A stretch of 64,000 nucleotides of DNA from Skermanella sp. TT6 (GCF_016653635.2 NZ_CP067420.1:4738001-4802000), one strand, 5' to 3'. Positions 8,901 through 17,768 are shown, numbered from the stretch's first letter. Translations and numbers: made by a program. The notes: a model not told the origin generated them from the sequence alone.

Positions 8901-10735
8901 CTGCCGCCTCCGGTGCCCGGAGCGCTGCCGCCGGGGGCCGGCGTCTGCGCGAGGTCGGCGAAGATCAGCTTGCCGCCCCACAGCAGGGCTTCCTGCCCCT
9001 TGATCGCGGGCTTGGAGTAGCGCTCGTACCGGCCCTCGTCCGGCATCAGCCGGGTGCCGAGGACGTCGATGTACTGGACATAGAGGTTGCGGTCGCCGCC
9101 GGAGTCGCCCTGGTCGTTCTCGTAGCGGATCTCGACCCTGCGAGGGTCGGTGCCGGCCGGAAGCTTGAAGACGATGTCCTGCCACTGGCCCAGCTTGTGG
9201 GACGCCTGCACCGAGGCGGTCTGGCCGATCTTCTGGCCGTCCACCAGGAGGCTGAAGGTCGGCGCGCCCTTGTAGCTGTCGCCGGAGGCGCGCACGACGA
9301 TATCCGTGGCGGCGGCCTTGGCGAGCTGGACCTCCACCGTCTTGTAGGTCGCCGCGGTGGCGCGGTTGGACGTCTCGACCGACTGGGCGGCGACGGTCAG
9401 CGCGAAGCTGTCGGAGAAGGCGGCCGGCAGGATCATCTGCAATCCGGCCAGGTCGGCCGGCTGCAGGACCCAGTTGCCGCTGTCGTCGCGCGCCCCCGCG
9501 GTGAAGGTCACCCCTTGCGGGACCTCGCTGATCATCACCGTGAGGTTTTCGGAACCGTCGAGATCGATCAGGTTCGCGGAGATATCGATGGGCACTGCTG
9601 TCGTCTCCGTGGGCTTCACTTCGGCTCGGAGGGTGCCGGCGACGGAGAGCAGGGGTTTGTCCGCCACGGCCGAGACCTCGACGGACACGAAACCGGTCGC
9701 GGTGCCGTGCTTCCCGTCGCTCAAGCTGTAGGTAAAACTATCCCGGCCGCTCCAATAATCCTTCGGGATATAGGTCAGGGTGCCGTCGGCATTGATGGTA
9801 ACCATGCCGTTCGCGGGCTGCCCCACGCCGGTCAGGTGCAGGCTCTCCCCGGCGGGCACCGTGTCGTCGGCCAACACGTCGATGACGACCGGGGTTCCCT
9901 CCTTCGTGTCGGCCTCGTCCGGCGCCGCGACGGGCACCAGGTCCCTGAGATCGACGGTGCCGTCGGCGAACTTCAGCTTCTCGATCCCGTCCAGCCGGTC
10001 GCTCGATCCGCGGCCGACGACCCTCACCGTGCCGTCGGTCTCGGCGGTCACGGCATAATCGGCCCTGGCATGGAGATAGCCCGCGGTGTCGATCCCGGCC
10101 CCGCCCTCCAGGACGTTGCTGCCGGTGCCGCCATGGAGCAGGTCGTCGCCGTCGCCGCCCCTCAGGACGTCGTCGCCGCCGCCGGGAAGCCAGGCCGGCT
10201 TCCTGACGGCCGGATACTTGGCCGTATCGAACACCAGCGCGCCGCCCCACATCATGCCGGACTGGCCGGCCTGGACCTTGGCGCCCCGTTCATAGACCGA
10301 CTGGTCCGGCGTCAGGGTCGCGCCGTTGACCTCGATGCTGTCGATCCAGAGATTGCGATCCTTGCCGGGCGTCGAGCCGCCCAGGTCGTTGACATATTCG
10401 ATCCTGATCCTGGCGGCGCCCGACAGGCCGACCCGCGAGAACGCGAACTCCTGCCAGGCGCCGTCGCCATGGACCGCCGTGACGGTGACCTCGCCCAGGA
10501 AGACCTTGTCCGCCCAGACCCGCATCTTCGGCGCCCCCTGGTAGAGGTCCGCCGACGCCTTGACGCGCAGGCTGAAGGGTTCGGCCACGGTCGTCGGCAT
10601 CCCGTCGCCCCAGATCGTGTCGTTGCCCGGGCCGCCGGTAAGGACAGTGTTGCCGCCGGTGCCGACGAGGGTCTGGCCAGCCGATTGAGCAGTCATGATG
10701 CGGATACCTTGGAAAAGGACTTTGCTGCGGCGCAT
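5948..10735 (-). CDS. large secreted RTX protein with three carbohydrate-binding domains and a lyase-like core
   Basis: 1595 residues. Order of parts: a short RTX-like nonapeptide stretch (residues ~27-45), carbohydrate-binding module 1 (~52-175), RTX repeats (~185-215), a cadherin/VCBS-like segment ending TYSLSDG (~275-355), carbohydrate-binding module 2 (~476-600), a Gly/Ser linker (~600-623) and module 3 (~624-742). Next comes a large core (~775-1410) whose N-terminal part (GHVFKQGDLQPGKY, EDGSVRHALL) resembles exo-rhamnogalacturonan lyase-like proteins. C-terminal RTX repeats follow (~1440-1515, GGAGDDFLYGGPGDDRLYGG). The three modules share VKASGD/WGG/RNLYV motifs of Ca-dependent xylan-binding domains. 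No Sec signal is seen; C-terminal RTX plus a tail with few charges suggests type I secretion. An in-frame ATG at 10696 is an alternative start; 10735 has GAGG 8 bases upstream. Probably a secreted glycan-degrading or matrix enzyme. Confidence 0.8.
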   Translation of the reverse strand: MRRSKVLFQGIRIMTAQSAGQTLVGTGGNTVLTGGPGNDTIWGDGMPTTVAEPFSLRVKASADLYQGAPKMRVWADKVFLGEVTVTAVHGDGAWQEFAFSRVGLSGAARIRIEYVNDLGGSTPGKDRNLWIDSIEVNGATLTPDQSVYERGAKVQAGQSGMMWGGALVFDTAKYPAVRKPAWLPGGGDDVLRGGDGDDLLHGGTGSNVLEGGAGIDTAGYLHARADYAVTAETDGTVRVVGRGSSDRLDGIEKLKFADGTVDLRDLVPVAAPDEADTKEGTPVVIDVLADDTVPAGESLHLTGVGQPANGMVTINADGTLTYIPKDYWSGRDSFTYSLSDGKHGTATGFVSVEVSAVADKPLLSVAGTLRAEVKPTETTAVPIDISANLIDLDGSENLTVMISEVPQGVTFTAGARDDSGNWVLQPADLAGLQMILPAAFSDSFALTVAAQSVETSNRATAATYKTVEVQLAKAAATDIVVRASGDSYKGAPTFSLLVDGQKIGQTASVQASHKLGQWQDIVFKLPAGTDPRRVEIRYENDQGDSGGDRNLYVQYIDVLGTRLMPDEGRYERYSKPAIKGQEALLWGGKLIFADLAQTPAPGGSAPGTGGGSGGGSGGSGGSGSGTIAVKASGDLAGGVPPQFDLYVNGMKIGATTPVTASHADGQWQTYTFTPPSGTTARSKIELRYTNDSSSQGDRNLYVDYIEVNGTRLQAEDAVYSRTGLSTITGAEAMKWGGSLVFNGAPVAIVPAVIEVKPSGPVLKAPDLAEPARAGEIVALQLRNDGDKAEPAGQVTFGHVFKQGDLQPGKYLVALIDGRAVPVQLDVKATHEDGSVRHALLTVAQPALAAGAKVDLMLKSASAPPAGPAIRPSDILNKGYDVDVVLNLKNADGTVTKFAVDAAAEVAKAAAAGTLTTWMSGPLASEYRLVKAINDHLNVTLDIRAFKDGSVRTDVTLGVESSYKPGVQNFYTYDIQVLDHGTVAYAKTDIAHYRNTRWHKEIWSGGEPDIHVAYDVGYLQATGAVASIDSSLGVLAGSVHLPSGANTDPLGNAMIYKKMSDVGGRGDIGIMPIWNARYLASQDADAMKTMLANADAAGSIPWHYRDEKTGEYLRIDQHPRLWMDGRTNWAEFGSDGLTNGFAKGTAVGWEMDTAHQPALSYLPYLVTGSQYYLDELLAQTSYSIGSYAPHYRGYGEGFLDFDQVRGRAWTWRNMSDTAYIAPDDHEMKTYFVDMLESNLDKLVERYITKGAMDKYGAIEGFFRHDMWPDGDLLVWQSDFVALVLGSIAERGSAQAAELLKWMDGFTSGRFIRGDDGFDPRFGAAYILKVNAPANGPVYTTWADLFKGSFGSSPSVPAEGIMGTPTSPYGYAANAKAAVAAIFSAIQSPDAMEAFGFLTKSIVQAKGAPSFYHDPTWNVAPKLSDGSYLTFDGIRITSSSGKQTLTGADKNELIHGSLGDDTITGGKGIDILFGAEGNDILKGGAGDDFLYGGPGDDRLYGGPGDDYLKGNSGDDTFVFDREAGGRNRIGDFNGHGSDILEITADLNGNGLRTAAQVIGTATHDADGNAVLHLGSGIEIVLLGVSADELKADMIHMT

Positions 10736-11656
10736 CGCAAGCGCCTCAAGTTAATCCAAGGGTATTCTCGCAGACTTAATGATCAGTAAAAGCAGGAGTA
10801 CTTTGAAATCGTAACCTATTGTACATGGTATATGTAAAGTTAATTATGCAGTCTCTTTCGTGTCTTTATCTGCATTGATTTACTCTGGTAATTGCCGCAT
10901 TTTGTCATACGGCTTTACGCGCTGATTCCCTGCATTTTCGAAGTAAAGCCGAACGGCAGGGGTCGCCGCGCTCTCCAGGCCGCAACCTTCGATGGGGTCA
11001 CCGGCGGCGTGGGAGCGCTTTGCCCGCGTTCCGCTTGCCGCATAGTGTTGGCCCGTGGCCCAACCTGGGGTTTCACTCGAAGTGTGGGTGACGCGGGCCG
11101 TCGAGTTTGCCTGGGTCGTGGCACGACGCATCGGTCCGGCTGTCTCGGACGGATCGACCTGATCGGTTACCGTTCCAAGCCAATACGGCCGCACGAGGCC
11201 GCCGCCGAATCCGGCGAGGCGGCGCTGTCAGGCGCACGGGAACTGGATTGCGACTTCGCGCCGCAGGCGGCTGTCAGCAGCCCGGACGACGCTGAACTAC
11301 CCGACTGAGGCCGACCGGGACCGCTGGTCCGGCACACCCTGGACTTACGCCTTGAAGGCCTTCGATCATGTGGACCGACATGTTTTGCCGATCGCCAAGC
11401 CGCAAAGCACGTTTCCGCACCAACAGGCCGCCTCGGAGCGGTCCACCTTCTTGCTGAAATGTCCGAGTTCCTGCCTCCAGGGAAAGCACCCGATCAGGTC
11501 GATCCGCCCGAGACAGCTGATCCGATGCGTTGCGCCATGGGCGCAACCTACGATCGTCGACCCACATCACCTCCGCCCTGCATCGAGCCGTAGGTTGCGC
11601 CCATGGCGCAACATAGTGCGCCGATTGGAACGGCCGGCTGCGAGGATCGGAGCGGT
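10736..11656. other. long intergenic region; AT-rich promoter zone and a palindromic repeat
   Basis: Bases 10780-10920 are strikingly AT-rich for this genome and lie directly upstream of the minus-strand RTX gene, so its promoter and regulatory sites are probably here (for example TACAAT-like hexamers read on the minus strand). Bases 10930-11520 hold open frames but none with protein-like composition or a recognisable domain. A 24-bp inverted repeat pair sits at 11529-11612. Confidence 0.45.
11529..11612. repeat. 24-bp perfect inverted repeat flanking a 36-bp core
   Basis: The arm GTTGCGCCATGGGCGCAACC plus TACG at 11529-11552 is the exact reverse complement of 11589-11612. Each arm is itself nearly palindromic around GCGCCATGGGCGC. 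The core contains CCCTGCATCGA, which is also found inside the unrelated inverted repeat at 41868-41967. It looks like a dispersed intergenic hairpin element. Confidence 0.75.
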
Positions 11657-12613
11657 TCAATCCGATCGGGAACCCACCGGTTGGACAAGGCCTCTGCCCA
11701 TGTCCACCCCGGGGGCGGACTCGCCGTTACCCGTCACCTCCCCGACCCGTTCCTCGGGCACGAACAGGTAGTTGCAGTTGTCTGGATGGTAGGGCACGTC
11801 GTAGTCGGCGGTCTCGAGCAATCCGGCGTCGGGCATCATGCGGAACGAGCGGTAGCCCCGGTTCCTGTTCTGGCGCAGCAGGCGTTCGACCGCCGCGGTG
11901 CGCCGGTCCCGGATCCCGGCCGCCACCGGGCCGTCCCGGCCGATCGGATCGACCGTGTAGGGCAGGATCTCGATCAGGACATAGGGGCGGTGGCGCCGGA
12001 CCGTGCGCTCCAGCCCGTCCAGCACGTCGGCCTCGGCGCCCTCGACGTCCACCTTCAGGATGCCGACATCGTCCAGGCCCAGTTCCTCGATCACGGCGTC
12101 GCCGACCCGGAGCGGAACCAGGCGCGCGTGCGGCTGCCAGTCCGGCGGCCAGAACCCCTGGACCGTGGTGGCGCGCGGGTCGCCCGGATGCTCGCTGGTC
12201 ATGGTGGCGAAACGGTCGGCGTCCGACAGCCCGATCGGCAGGATCTTGAACGTGTCGAGCCGATTGATCGAGATCAGCTGGTCGAGATAGTGCAGGCACA
12301 GGGGCTGGACCTCGAACCCGACATAGGCGCGCCGGCGATCGTGGCGGGCGACCTTGAGCAGCGTCTGGCCGAAATTGGCGCCCACGTCGACGAAGCAGCC
12401 CGCGCGCAGGTCGAGCAGCCGCGCGACCATGCGTTCGACGATCGGTTCGTGGCCGGTCAGGTTGCCCAGCCCCTGGCCGTCGATCACCGGGATCTTCAAT
12501 CCGGCGGCGGCGTCGGCGATATCGAACCGGCAATGGTAGCGCAGGAAGGACGACGACAGGATCGCCAGCTTGACACGATCGGCGAGGCTCTTCATTGCTG
12601 CATCCCATGACAT
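11657..12613 (-). CDS. FkbM family SAM-dependent methyltransferase
   Basis: 318 residues from the ATG at 12613. The SAM-binding Rossmann motif is CFVDVGANFGQTLLKVA, followed by YVGFEVQPLC (acidic residue for the SAM ribose) and the FkbM signature ILKVDVEGAEADVLDGLE with LIEILPY. FkbM enzymes put methyl groups on sugar or polyketide hydroxyls and are frequent in exopolysaccharide and LPS clusters. The product is cytoplasmic. It is divergent from the exopolysaccharide operon that starts at 12926, sharing a ~310-bp intergenic region. This fits a role in decorating the same glycan, which is inferred. An upstream in-frame start at 12727 exists, but the added residues do not look conserved. Confidence 0.85.
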   Translation of the reverse strand: MSWDAAMKSLADRVKLAILSSSFLRYHCRFDIADAAAGLKIPVIDGQGLGNLTGHEPIVERMVARLLDLRAGCFVDVGANFGQTLLKVARHDRRRAYVGFEVQPLCLHYLDQLISINRLDTFKILPIGLSDADRFATMTSEHPGDPRATTVQGFWPPDWQPHARLVPLRVGDAVIEELGLDDVGILKVDVEGAEADVLDGLERTVRRHRPYVLIEILPYTVDPIGRDGPVAAGIRDRRTAAVERLLRQNRNRGYRSFRMMPDAGLLETADYDVPYHPDNCNYLFVPEERVGEVTGNGESAPGVDMGRGLVQPVGSRSD

Positions 12614-12925
12614 GTTTCCGTCGAGCGGACCTGATAGCGAAGCCCGCGGTATGCCGAAAGGCCGGAAAGGGTGTAGCGCGGATCGAAAGGAGTGCCGGCC
12701 AAGTAATTCCCGACCGGTCGGACACACCCTTGACGAAATCGGCGCGATGTTACGGAAGAACCGGTACGCCAGTCCGACCGGTCACGCTTAGCCCTTTAGT
12801 GGTTGCCCGTACAGACCGTTGAAAAGCACCTGCTTAGATGATTGTTTTTCTATCGTTTTCGGGCAGGAACTCGGCAATTCGCCTAAAAAGCCATCGGTTC
12901 TAAAAGGGGTATGTGGGGTGGAGGA
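12614..12925. promoter_or_regulatory. divergent promoter region of the FkbM gene and the XrtA exopolysaccharide operon
   Basis: The region between the two divergent starts is AT-rich at 12785-12910, with TTGAAA near 12818 and runs of T at 12843-12855 that could belong to promoters or an IHF/activator site. A clear -10 at the proper spacing is not evident, and no TGGCAC-N5-TTGC sigma-54 site was found by eye. Confidence 0.35.
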
Positions 12926-13582
12926 ATGATCTCGCGCCGTTTTCGCGGTCGGCCGACGAGTCTTGTGACGGCATTCGCGTCGGCGTTCCTGGCCGCGGCC
13001 GGCCTGGCGGCCTGCTCGTCCGCCGACAACCCGCCGGCCCCCGGCACGGTCCAGGTCCAGCAGCCGACCACGCCCGACTATCGCATCGGGCCGCTCGACA
13101 CGATCCAGATCTATGTGTGGCAGAGCCCGGAATTCTCGGTCACGGTCCCGGTGCGTCCCGACGGCCGGATCTCGACCCCGCTGATCGAGGATCTGGAGGC
13201 GACGGGCAAGACGCCGACCCAACTGGCCCGGGACATCGAGGACAAGCTGAAGGTCTATGTCCAGGACCCGCTGGTGACGGTGATCGTCAGCGGCTTCGCC
13301 GGCCCGTTCGACCAGCAGGTCCGGGTCGTCGGCGAGGCGATCCAGCCCCGCGCCATCCCCTACCGCGCCAACATGACGATGCTCGACGTCATGATCGAGG
13401 TCGGCGGCCTGACCGAGTTCGCCTCGGGCAACCGGGCCGTGCTGGCGCGCGGCGGCGGCACGAGTTCCGAGAAGGCCACCTTCAACGTTCGGCTGGACGA
13501 TCTGCTGCGCGACGGCGACATCCGGGCCAACGTGCCGGTGCTGCCCGGCGATGTGATCATCATCCCGCAAAGCTGGTTCTGA
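12926..13582 (+). CDS. XrtA/PEP-CTERM-associated exopolysaccharide export lipoprotein (Wza/EpsE-like)
   Basis: 218 residues. A basic N-terminus and hydrophobic stretch end in an LAAC lipobox (Cys30), so this is an outer-membrane lipoprotein. The Poly_export domain follows: DYRIGPLDTIQIYVWQ, VPVRPDGRISTPLI, then SLBB-like segments (VRVVGEAIQPRAIPYR, VLPGDVIIIPQSWF). It forms the periplasmic/outer-membrane secretion channel for the polysaccharide. The ATG at 12926 places GGGG 8 bases upstream and gives a classic lipoprotein leader; an ATG at 12911 is in frame. It is the first gene of the exopolysaccharide operon, 58 bp before the chain-length gene. Confidence 0.9.
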   Translation: MISRRFRGRPTSLVTAFASAFLAAAGLAACSSADNPPAPGTVQVQQPTTPDYRIGPLDTIQIYVWQSPEFSVTVPVRPDGRISTPLIEDLEATGKTPTQLARDIEDKLKVYVQDPLVTVIVSGFAGPFDQQVRVVGEAIQPRAIPYRANMTMLDVMIEVGGLTEFASGNRAVLARGGGTSSEKATFNVRLDDLLRDGDIRANVPVLPGDVIIIPQSWF

Positions 13583-13640
13583 GGCGGCTGCGCCCGGGGA
13601 CGCCGCGCCCCGGAGCGCCAGGACAAACCGGACGGTTCAC

Positions 13641-15218
13641 ATGAATGACCTGACCCTCAACCTCAAAGACCTGCTGCGCCACTACGCCTCCGAGACCTGG
13701 GCACGGCGCTGGTGGGTGGTCGGCATCGTCTGGCTGGTCAGCCTGGCGGGCTGGCTGGTCGTGGCCAAGCTCCCGGACAGCTACAGCGCCAGCGCGCGCG
13801 TCTATGTCGATACCCAGAGCCTGCTGAACCCGCTGATGAAGGGCATGACCGTCCGGCCCGACGTGGAGCAGCAGGTCGAGATCATGCGGCGCACCCTGAT
13901 CTCCCGGCCCAACCTGGAACAGCTGCTCCGGCTGACCGACCTGGACCTGACGGTCCAGAGCGAGGGTGCCCGCGAGGCCTTGCTGACCGACCTGGAGCGG
14001 CGGATCAGGTTCTACGGCGAAGGCCGGCAGATCTTCAGCATCCAGTTCGAGGACAGCGACCCGAGGCTCGCCCACTCCGTCGTGCAGTCCATCCTCCAGA
14101 TCTTCGTCGAGCAGAATGTCGGCGACAACCGGCGCGACATCGAACGCACGCGGCGCTTCATCGATACCCAGATCGCCGACTACGAGAAGCGGCTGAGGGA
14201 CTCGGAAGCCGCCGTGTCGGACTTCCGCCGCATCAACTCGGAGGAGCTGCGCTACAAGGACGTCGTCAACGGCCGGCTCCAGACGGCGGAATTCGACATC
14301 CGCCAGCTCGAGAACCAGCTCCAGTCTACGACCTGGCAGCGCGACCAGCTGCGCGCCCAGCTCGCCGGGACGCCGGAAACGCTCGCCGCGGCCGACGCCG
14401 CCCAGGCCGCCGCGGCCCTGGCGGCGACGCCGGCCGGCCAGCGGCTGGAACAGCTCCGCCAGCAGCTCACCGACATGCGGCTGCGCTATACCGACCAGAA
14501 CCCGTCGGTCGCCAATCTCCGCCGCATGATCCAGCAGGCCGAAGCGGATGTCCGCCGGCAGTCCACCTCCAGCTCGGTGCCCAATCCGATGCGCGGGCAG
14601 CTGGAAGCCGAGATCCAGCGCCTCGACTCCGAGATCGGCGGCCTGAACCGCCGGCTGGAGCTGCGCAACGACGAGCTGGCCCAGTTGCGCGCCCGGCAGA
14701 ACGAGGTTCCCGCCGTGGAACTCCAGCTCGCCCAGATGAACCGCGACTACGGCGTGCTCAGGCAGAACTACGAGCAGCTGATCGAGCGGCGCGAGTCGAT
14801 CCGGATGGCGGAGCGGCTGGACAGCCAGACCACCAACGTCGATTTCCGCGTGGTCGATCCGCCGGTCGTGCCGAACCGGCCGAGCGGGCCGAACCGGATG
14901 CTGCTGTTCGGCGGCGTCCTGGCGGCGGCCTTCGCGGCGGCCCTGGGCGTCGTGTTCGTGCTGATCCAGCTGAAGGACAGCTTCACGAACGTCAATACGC
15001 TCCGCGACACCTTCAACCTGCCGGTGCTGGGCAACGTCAGCATGGTCGAGTCGCCCCACCGCAGCCGTTGGCGGCTGCTGGAGGTGTCGGCCCTGGGCGG
15101 GTCGGTCGCGGTGCTGCTGGTCGTGTTCGCCGGCCTGATGATGCTGTACCAGCCGGGAGCGCCGAAGCCGACGCTGTCCGGGCTGGCCGGCGGGCTGTTC
15201 GAGCGCGGCGAGACCTGA
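13641..15218 (+). CDS. XrtA system polysaccharide chain-length determinant (Wzz family)
   Basis: 525 residues. A first membrane helix (WWVVGIVWLVSLAGWLVVAK) follows a ~25-residue cytoplasmic start. A long periplasmic coiled-coil domain (residues ~180-400, rich in Arg/Gln/Glu) comes next, then the proline-rich RVVDPPVVPNRPSGPNR element just before a second helix (LFGGVLAAAFAAALGVVFVL) and a third C-terminal helix near residue 485. This is the Wzz/GNVR architecture of the PEP-CTERM-linked chain-length family. It sets polymer length and recruits the cytoplasmic tyrosine kinase encoded next. It lacks a fused kinase domain, consistent with the separate kinase gene 112 bp downstream. Confidence 0.9.
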   Translation: MNDLTLNLKDLLRHYASETWARRWWVVGIVWLVSLAGWLVVAKLPDSYSASARVYVDTQSLLNPLMKGMTVRPDVEQQVEIMRRTLISRPNLEQLLRLTDLDLTVQSEGAREALLTDLERRIRFYGEGRQIFSIQFEDSDPRLAHSVVQSILQIFVEQNVGDNRRDIERTRRFIDTQIADYEKRLRDSEAAVSDFRRINSEELRYKDVVNGRLQTAEFDIRQLENQLQSTTWQRDQLRAQLAGTPETLAAADAAQAAAALAATPAGQRLEQLRQQLTDMRLRYTDQNPSVANLRRMIQQAEADVRRQSTSSSVPNPMRGQLEAEIQRLDSEIGGLNRRLELRNDELAQLRARQNEVPAVELQLAQMNRDYGVLRQNYEQLIERRESIRMAERLDSQTTNVDFRVVDPPVVPNRPSGPNRMLLFGGVLAAAFAAALGVVFVLIQLKDSFTNVNTLRDTFNLPVLGNVSMVESPHRSRWRLLEVSALGGSVAVLLVVFAGLMMLYQPGAPKPTLSGLAGGLFERGET

Positions 15219-15330
15219 TCCCCGGCCGAGGCCGGAAGACCGTTCGATCCCGGCGATGCCGGGGGATGCCCGGAGATGGGCTGTCAAGAGAAGCTCCCAA
15301 GAGAAGCTCGACGAGGGCAAGGCTACGAAC

Positions 15331-16254
15331 ATGGACCTGATCCACAGAGCGGTGCAGCAGTCGAGCGCGGCCCGGCGCGGCAACATCGTCGAACCGCCCC
15401 GGGCCGATCCGAGCCCGCGGCTCGCTCCGGCGGCGTCCCCCGCCTGGGAGCCGCGCGAGGCCGTGGAGATCTCGATCGACCCGGCCCGGCTGCGCGAGAT
15501 GGGCATGATCCATCCGGGCGACCGCCGGTCGCGGCTGGCCGAGGAGATGCGGCTGCTGAAGCGGCGGCTGATCCAGAAGCTGAACCCGATGGAAGCCGAC
15601 GCGGAGGGACGCACCAACCTGGTGATGGTGACCAGCGCCGTGCCCGGCGAGGGCAAGAGCTTCATCTCGCTGAACCTGGCGCTCAGCTTCGTGGCCGACG
15701 AGCATTTCGACGTGCTGCTGATCGACGCCGACGCGATGCGGCCGAGCATCCTGCGGATGCTGGGCCTGCCGCCGGCGCGCGGGCTGTCCGACCTGCTGCT
15801 GGAGCCGGACCTGGACCCGTCGGAGGTCCTGCTCCGCGACCCGGGGATGCGGCTGACCATCCTGCCGTCGGGCGGCGAGGTGCCGTCCGCCACCGATCTC
15901 TACAGCAGCCCGGCCATGAAGGAGCTGGTCGGCCGGCTGGCGCGGTCCCAGCGCAACCGCATCGTGATCCTGGACGCTCCGCCGGTGCTCGCCACCACCG
16001 AGCCGGTCGTGCTGTCCCACATCGTCGACCAGGTCCTGCTGGTGGTCGAGGCGAACCGGACCGCTCATTCCCAGGTGCAGCACGCCCTGGATCTGTTGGA
16101 ACCCTGCGACAACGTCAACCTGATCCTCAACAAGTCGGCCGCCGGCAAGACCAGCGAGCATTTCGGCTCCTATTACAGCGGCTACGACAAGGCGTCCTAC
16201 GGCGGGCGCGGCCCTGGCAGATCCGCAGGCCCCGCCGCCGAAGAGAAGGCCTGA
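15331..16254 (+). CDS. XrtA-associated tyrosine autokinase (BY-kinase)
   Basis: 307 residues from the ATG at 15331, which has AAGG 8 bases upstream; an in-frame start at 15256 adds poorly conserved residues. The BY-kinase motifs are in order: Walker A SAVPGEGKSF, Walker A' VLLIDADAMRPS and Walker B IVILDAPPV, followed by a Tyr-rich tail (SYYSGYDKASY) that would be autophosphorylated. It acts in the cytoplasm on the Wzz-like partner encoded upstream and controls polymerisation/export cycles. Its stop overlaps the next start by one base (TGATG), a sign of translational coupling. Confidence 0.9.
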   Translation: MDLIHRAVQQSSAARRGNIVEPPRADPSPRLAPAASPAWEPREAVEISIDPARLREMGMIHPGDRRSRLAEEMRLLKRRLIQKLNPMEADAEGRTNLVMVTSAVPGEGKSFISLNLALSFVADEHFDVLLIDADAMRPSILRMLGLPPARGLSDLLLEPDLDPSEVLLRDPGMRLTILPSGGEVPSATDLYSSPAMKELVGRLARSQRNRIVILDAPPVLATTEPVVLSHIVDQVLLVVEANRTAHSQVQHALDLLEPCDNVNLILNKSAAGKTSEHFGSYYSGYDKASYGGRGPGRSAGPAAEEKA

Positions 16255-17768
16255 TGACCTACCGAACGGAACGTCGGCGGGCGCTGCTTCCCGCCGCCGC
16301 GCTGCTGGCTTTCACCCAGGCCCTGGGTCCCGCGTCGGTTCTCCCCGCCCGGGCCGCCAACATCCAGGCTCAACGGAACGCCGGGTTCGACGTCACGATC
16401 ACCGACAACGTCAACCTGGAGCCGGACGACCGGGCGGACGCGGCCCTGATCCTGTCGCCCTTCGCCGGAGTCAACGTGCGCGGGGAAGGCGGCCGGGCCG
16501 ATTTCATCTTCGACTACCGGCTGACCCTGGACACCACCCTGTCGAAGAACAGCGACGTCAACGTGCGCAACGATTTCATCGGCTTCGGCACCGCCGAGCT
16601 GGTCGATGACATGCTGTTCGTCGACGTCACCGGGTCGGCCAGCCAGCCGCTGATCGATCCGGGCGGGCGGACCTCGACCAACGCGTCGGTCGGGCGCGGC
16701 AACCGGACCCAGGTGGTCGGCGGCTCGATCAGCCCCTACCTGCTGAACCGCTTCGGCAACCTCGCGGAGAGCGAGCTGCGCTACCGCTATTCCTATACCT
16801 TCGTGGGTAAGGACGAGATCGGCGACAGCACGACCAGCGAGGCCCGGGCCCGGCTGTCCACCGGACCCGTGTTCTCGCGCGTGGCGCTCGACGCCATCGC
16901 GGAATACGAGAACACCGACTCGGAGAGCCGGACCGGCGACATCGAGCGCTCGACCTACCGGCTGAACGGGCAGTACGCGGTTTCCCGCCGGTTCTTCCTG
17001 CTCGCCTCCGGCGGATACGAGACGATCGAGACCAACTCCCTGAACGACGACCCCGACGGGCCGATCTGGTACGTGGGCTTCCTGACCCGGCCGGGGCCGC
17101 GTACCGAGCTGCGGGTGACCTATGGCGAACGCTACGGCGAGCCCGACTACAACGGCTCCCTGACCTACCGGATCACCCCGCGGCTGACCTTCCAGGCCGG
17201 CTACGTGCACGTGCTGGAGACGACCCAGCGCCAGTTCAGCAGCTTCCAGCTCGCGGTGGACCCGTCGGGCCAGCTGATCGATCCGGTCACCAACCTGCCG
17301 GTGGACATCACCGACACCGACCCGGGTTTCGGCCTGCGCACGGAAGCCTTCATCGCCAGCCGGTTCCAGACCTCCCTGGTCGGGAACTACGACCGCAACA
17401 CGGTGACCCTGGCCGGTACGGCCGAGGAGCGCGAATACGACATCCGCCCGGACGAGCGCTACCTGTCGGCCCGCCTGGGCTGGACCCGGCGGCTGTCGCC
17501 CGGGACCAACCTGTTCACCGGGGTCGGCTGGCGCCGCACCGAGAACGACGGCAACGCCGCCGGAACCGCCGCCGCACCGGTCGCCGGCATCCTGGGTCCC
17601 GCGGCACCCGAGAGCGACACCTTCAGCGCCCGCGTCGCGTTGACCCATTCACTCGCCAAGGACGTTTTCGGAAGCGTGGCGCTCGGCCGCACCCAGCGCG
17701 TGGCCGACGACGAGGCCGACGAATACACCGAGAACTCCTTGACCTTTGGCGTACGGATCGTGTTCTGA
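16254..17768 (+). CDS. PEP-CTERM/XrtA-associated outer-membrane beta-barrel protein (TIGR03016-like)
   Basis: 504 residues with a Sec signal (hydrophobic AALLAFTQALGPASVLPARA). The mature part is built of alternating amphipathic strands ending in Tyr/Phe, with a terminal strand LTFGVRIVF whose last residue is Phe, as in barrel proteins. The family is found only with exosortase-A polysaccharide loci and is thought to span the outer membrane as part of the export or assembly route. ATG overlaps the kinase stop by one base; its own stop overlaps the next ATG by one base. Confidence 0.88.
   Translation: MTYRTERRRALLPAAALLAFTQALGPASVLPARAANIQAQRNAGFDVTITDNVNLEPDDRADAALILSPFAGVNVRGEGGRADFIFDYRLTLDTTLSKNSDVNVRNDFIGFGTAELVDDMLFVDVTGSASQPLIDPGGRTSTNASVGRGNRTQVVGGSISPYLLNRFGNLAESELRYRYSYTFVGKDEIGDSTTSEARARLSTGPVFSRVALDAIAEYENTDSESRTGDIERSTYRLNGQYAVSRRFFLLASGGYETIETNSLNDDPDGPIWYVGFLTRPGPRTELRVTYGERYGEPDYNGSLTYRITPRLTFQAGYVHVLETTQRQFSSFQLAVDPSGQLIDPVTNLPVDITDTDPGFGLRTEAFIASRFQTSLVGNYDRNTVTLAGTAEEREYDIRPDERYLSARLGWTRRLSPGTNLFTGVGWRRTENDGNAAGTAAAPVAGILGPAAPESDTFSARVALTHSLAKDVFGSVALGRTQRVADDEADEYTENSLTFGVRIVF

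Noticed and set aside
10892-11308. 138-residue frame in the intergenic region
   Set aside because: No ribosome site, no domain, and a composition like random GC-rich DNA.
12614-12925. Sigma-54 promoter for the exopolysaccharide operon
   Set aside because: No TGGCAC-N5-TTGC pattern with the exact -24/-12 spacing was found on either strand in this region or upstream of the acyltransferase.
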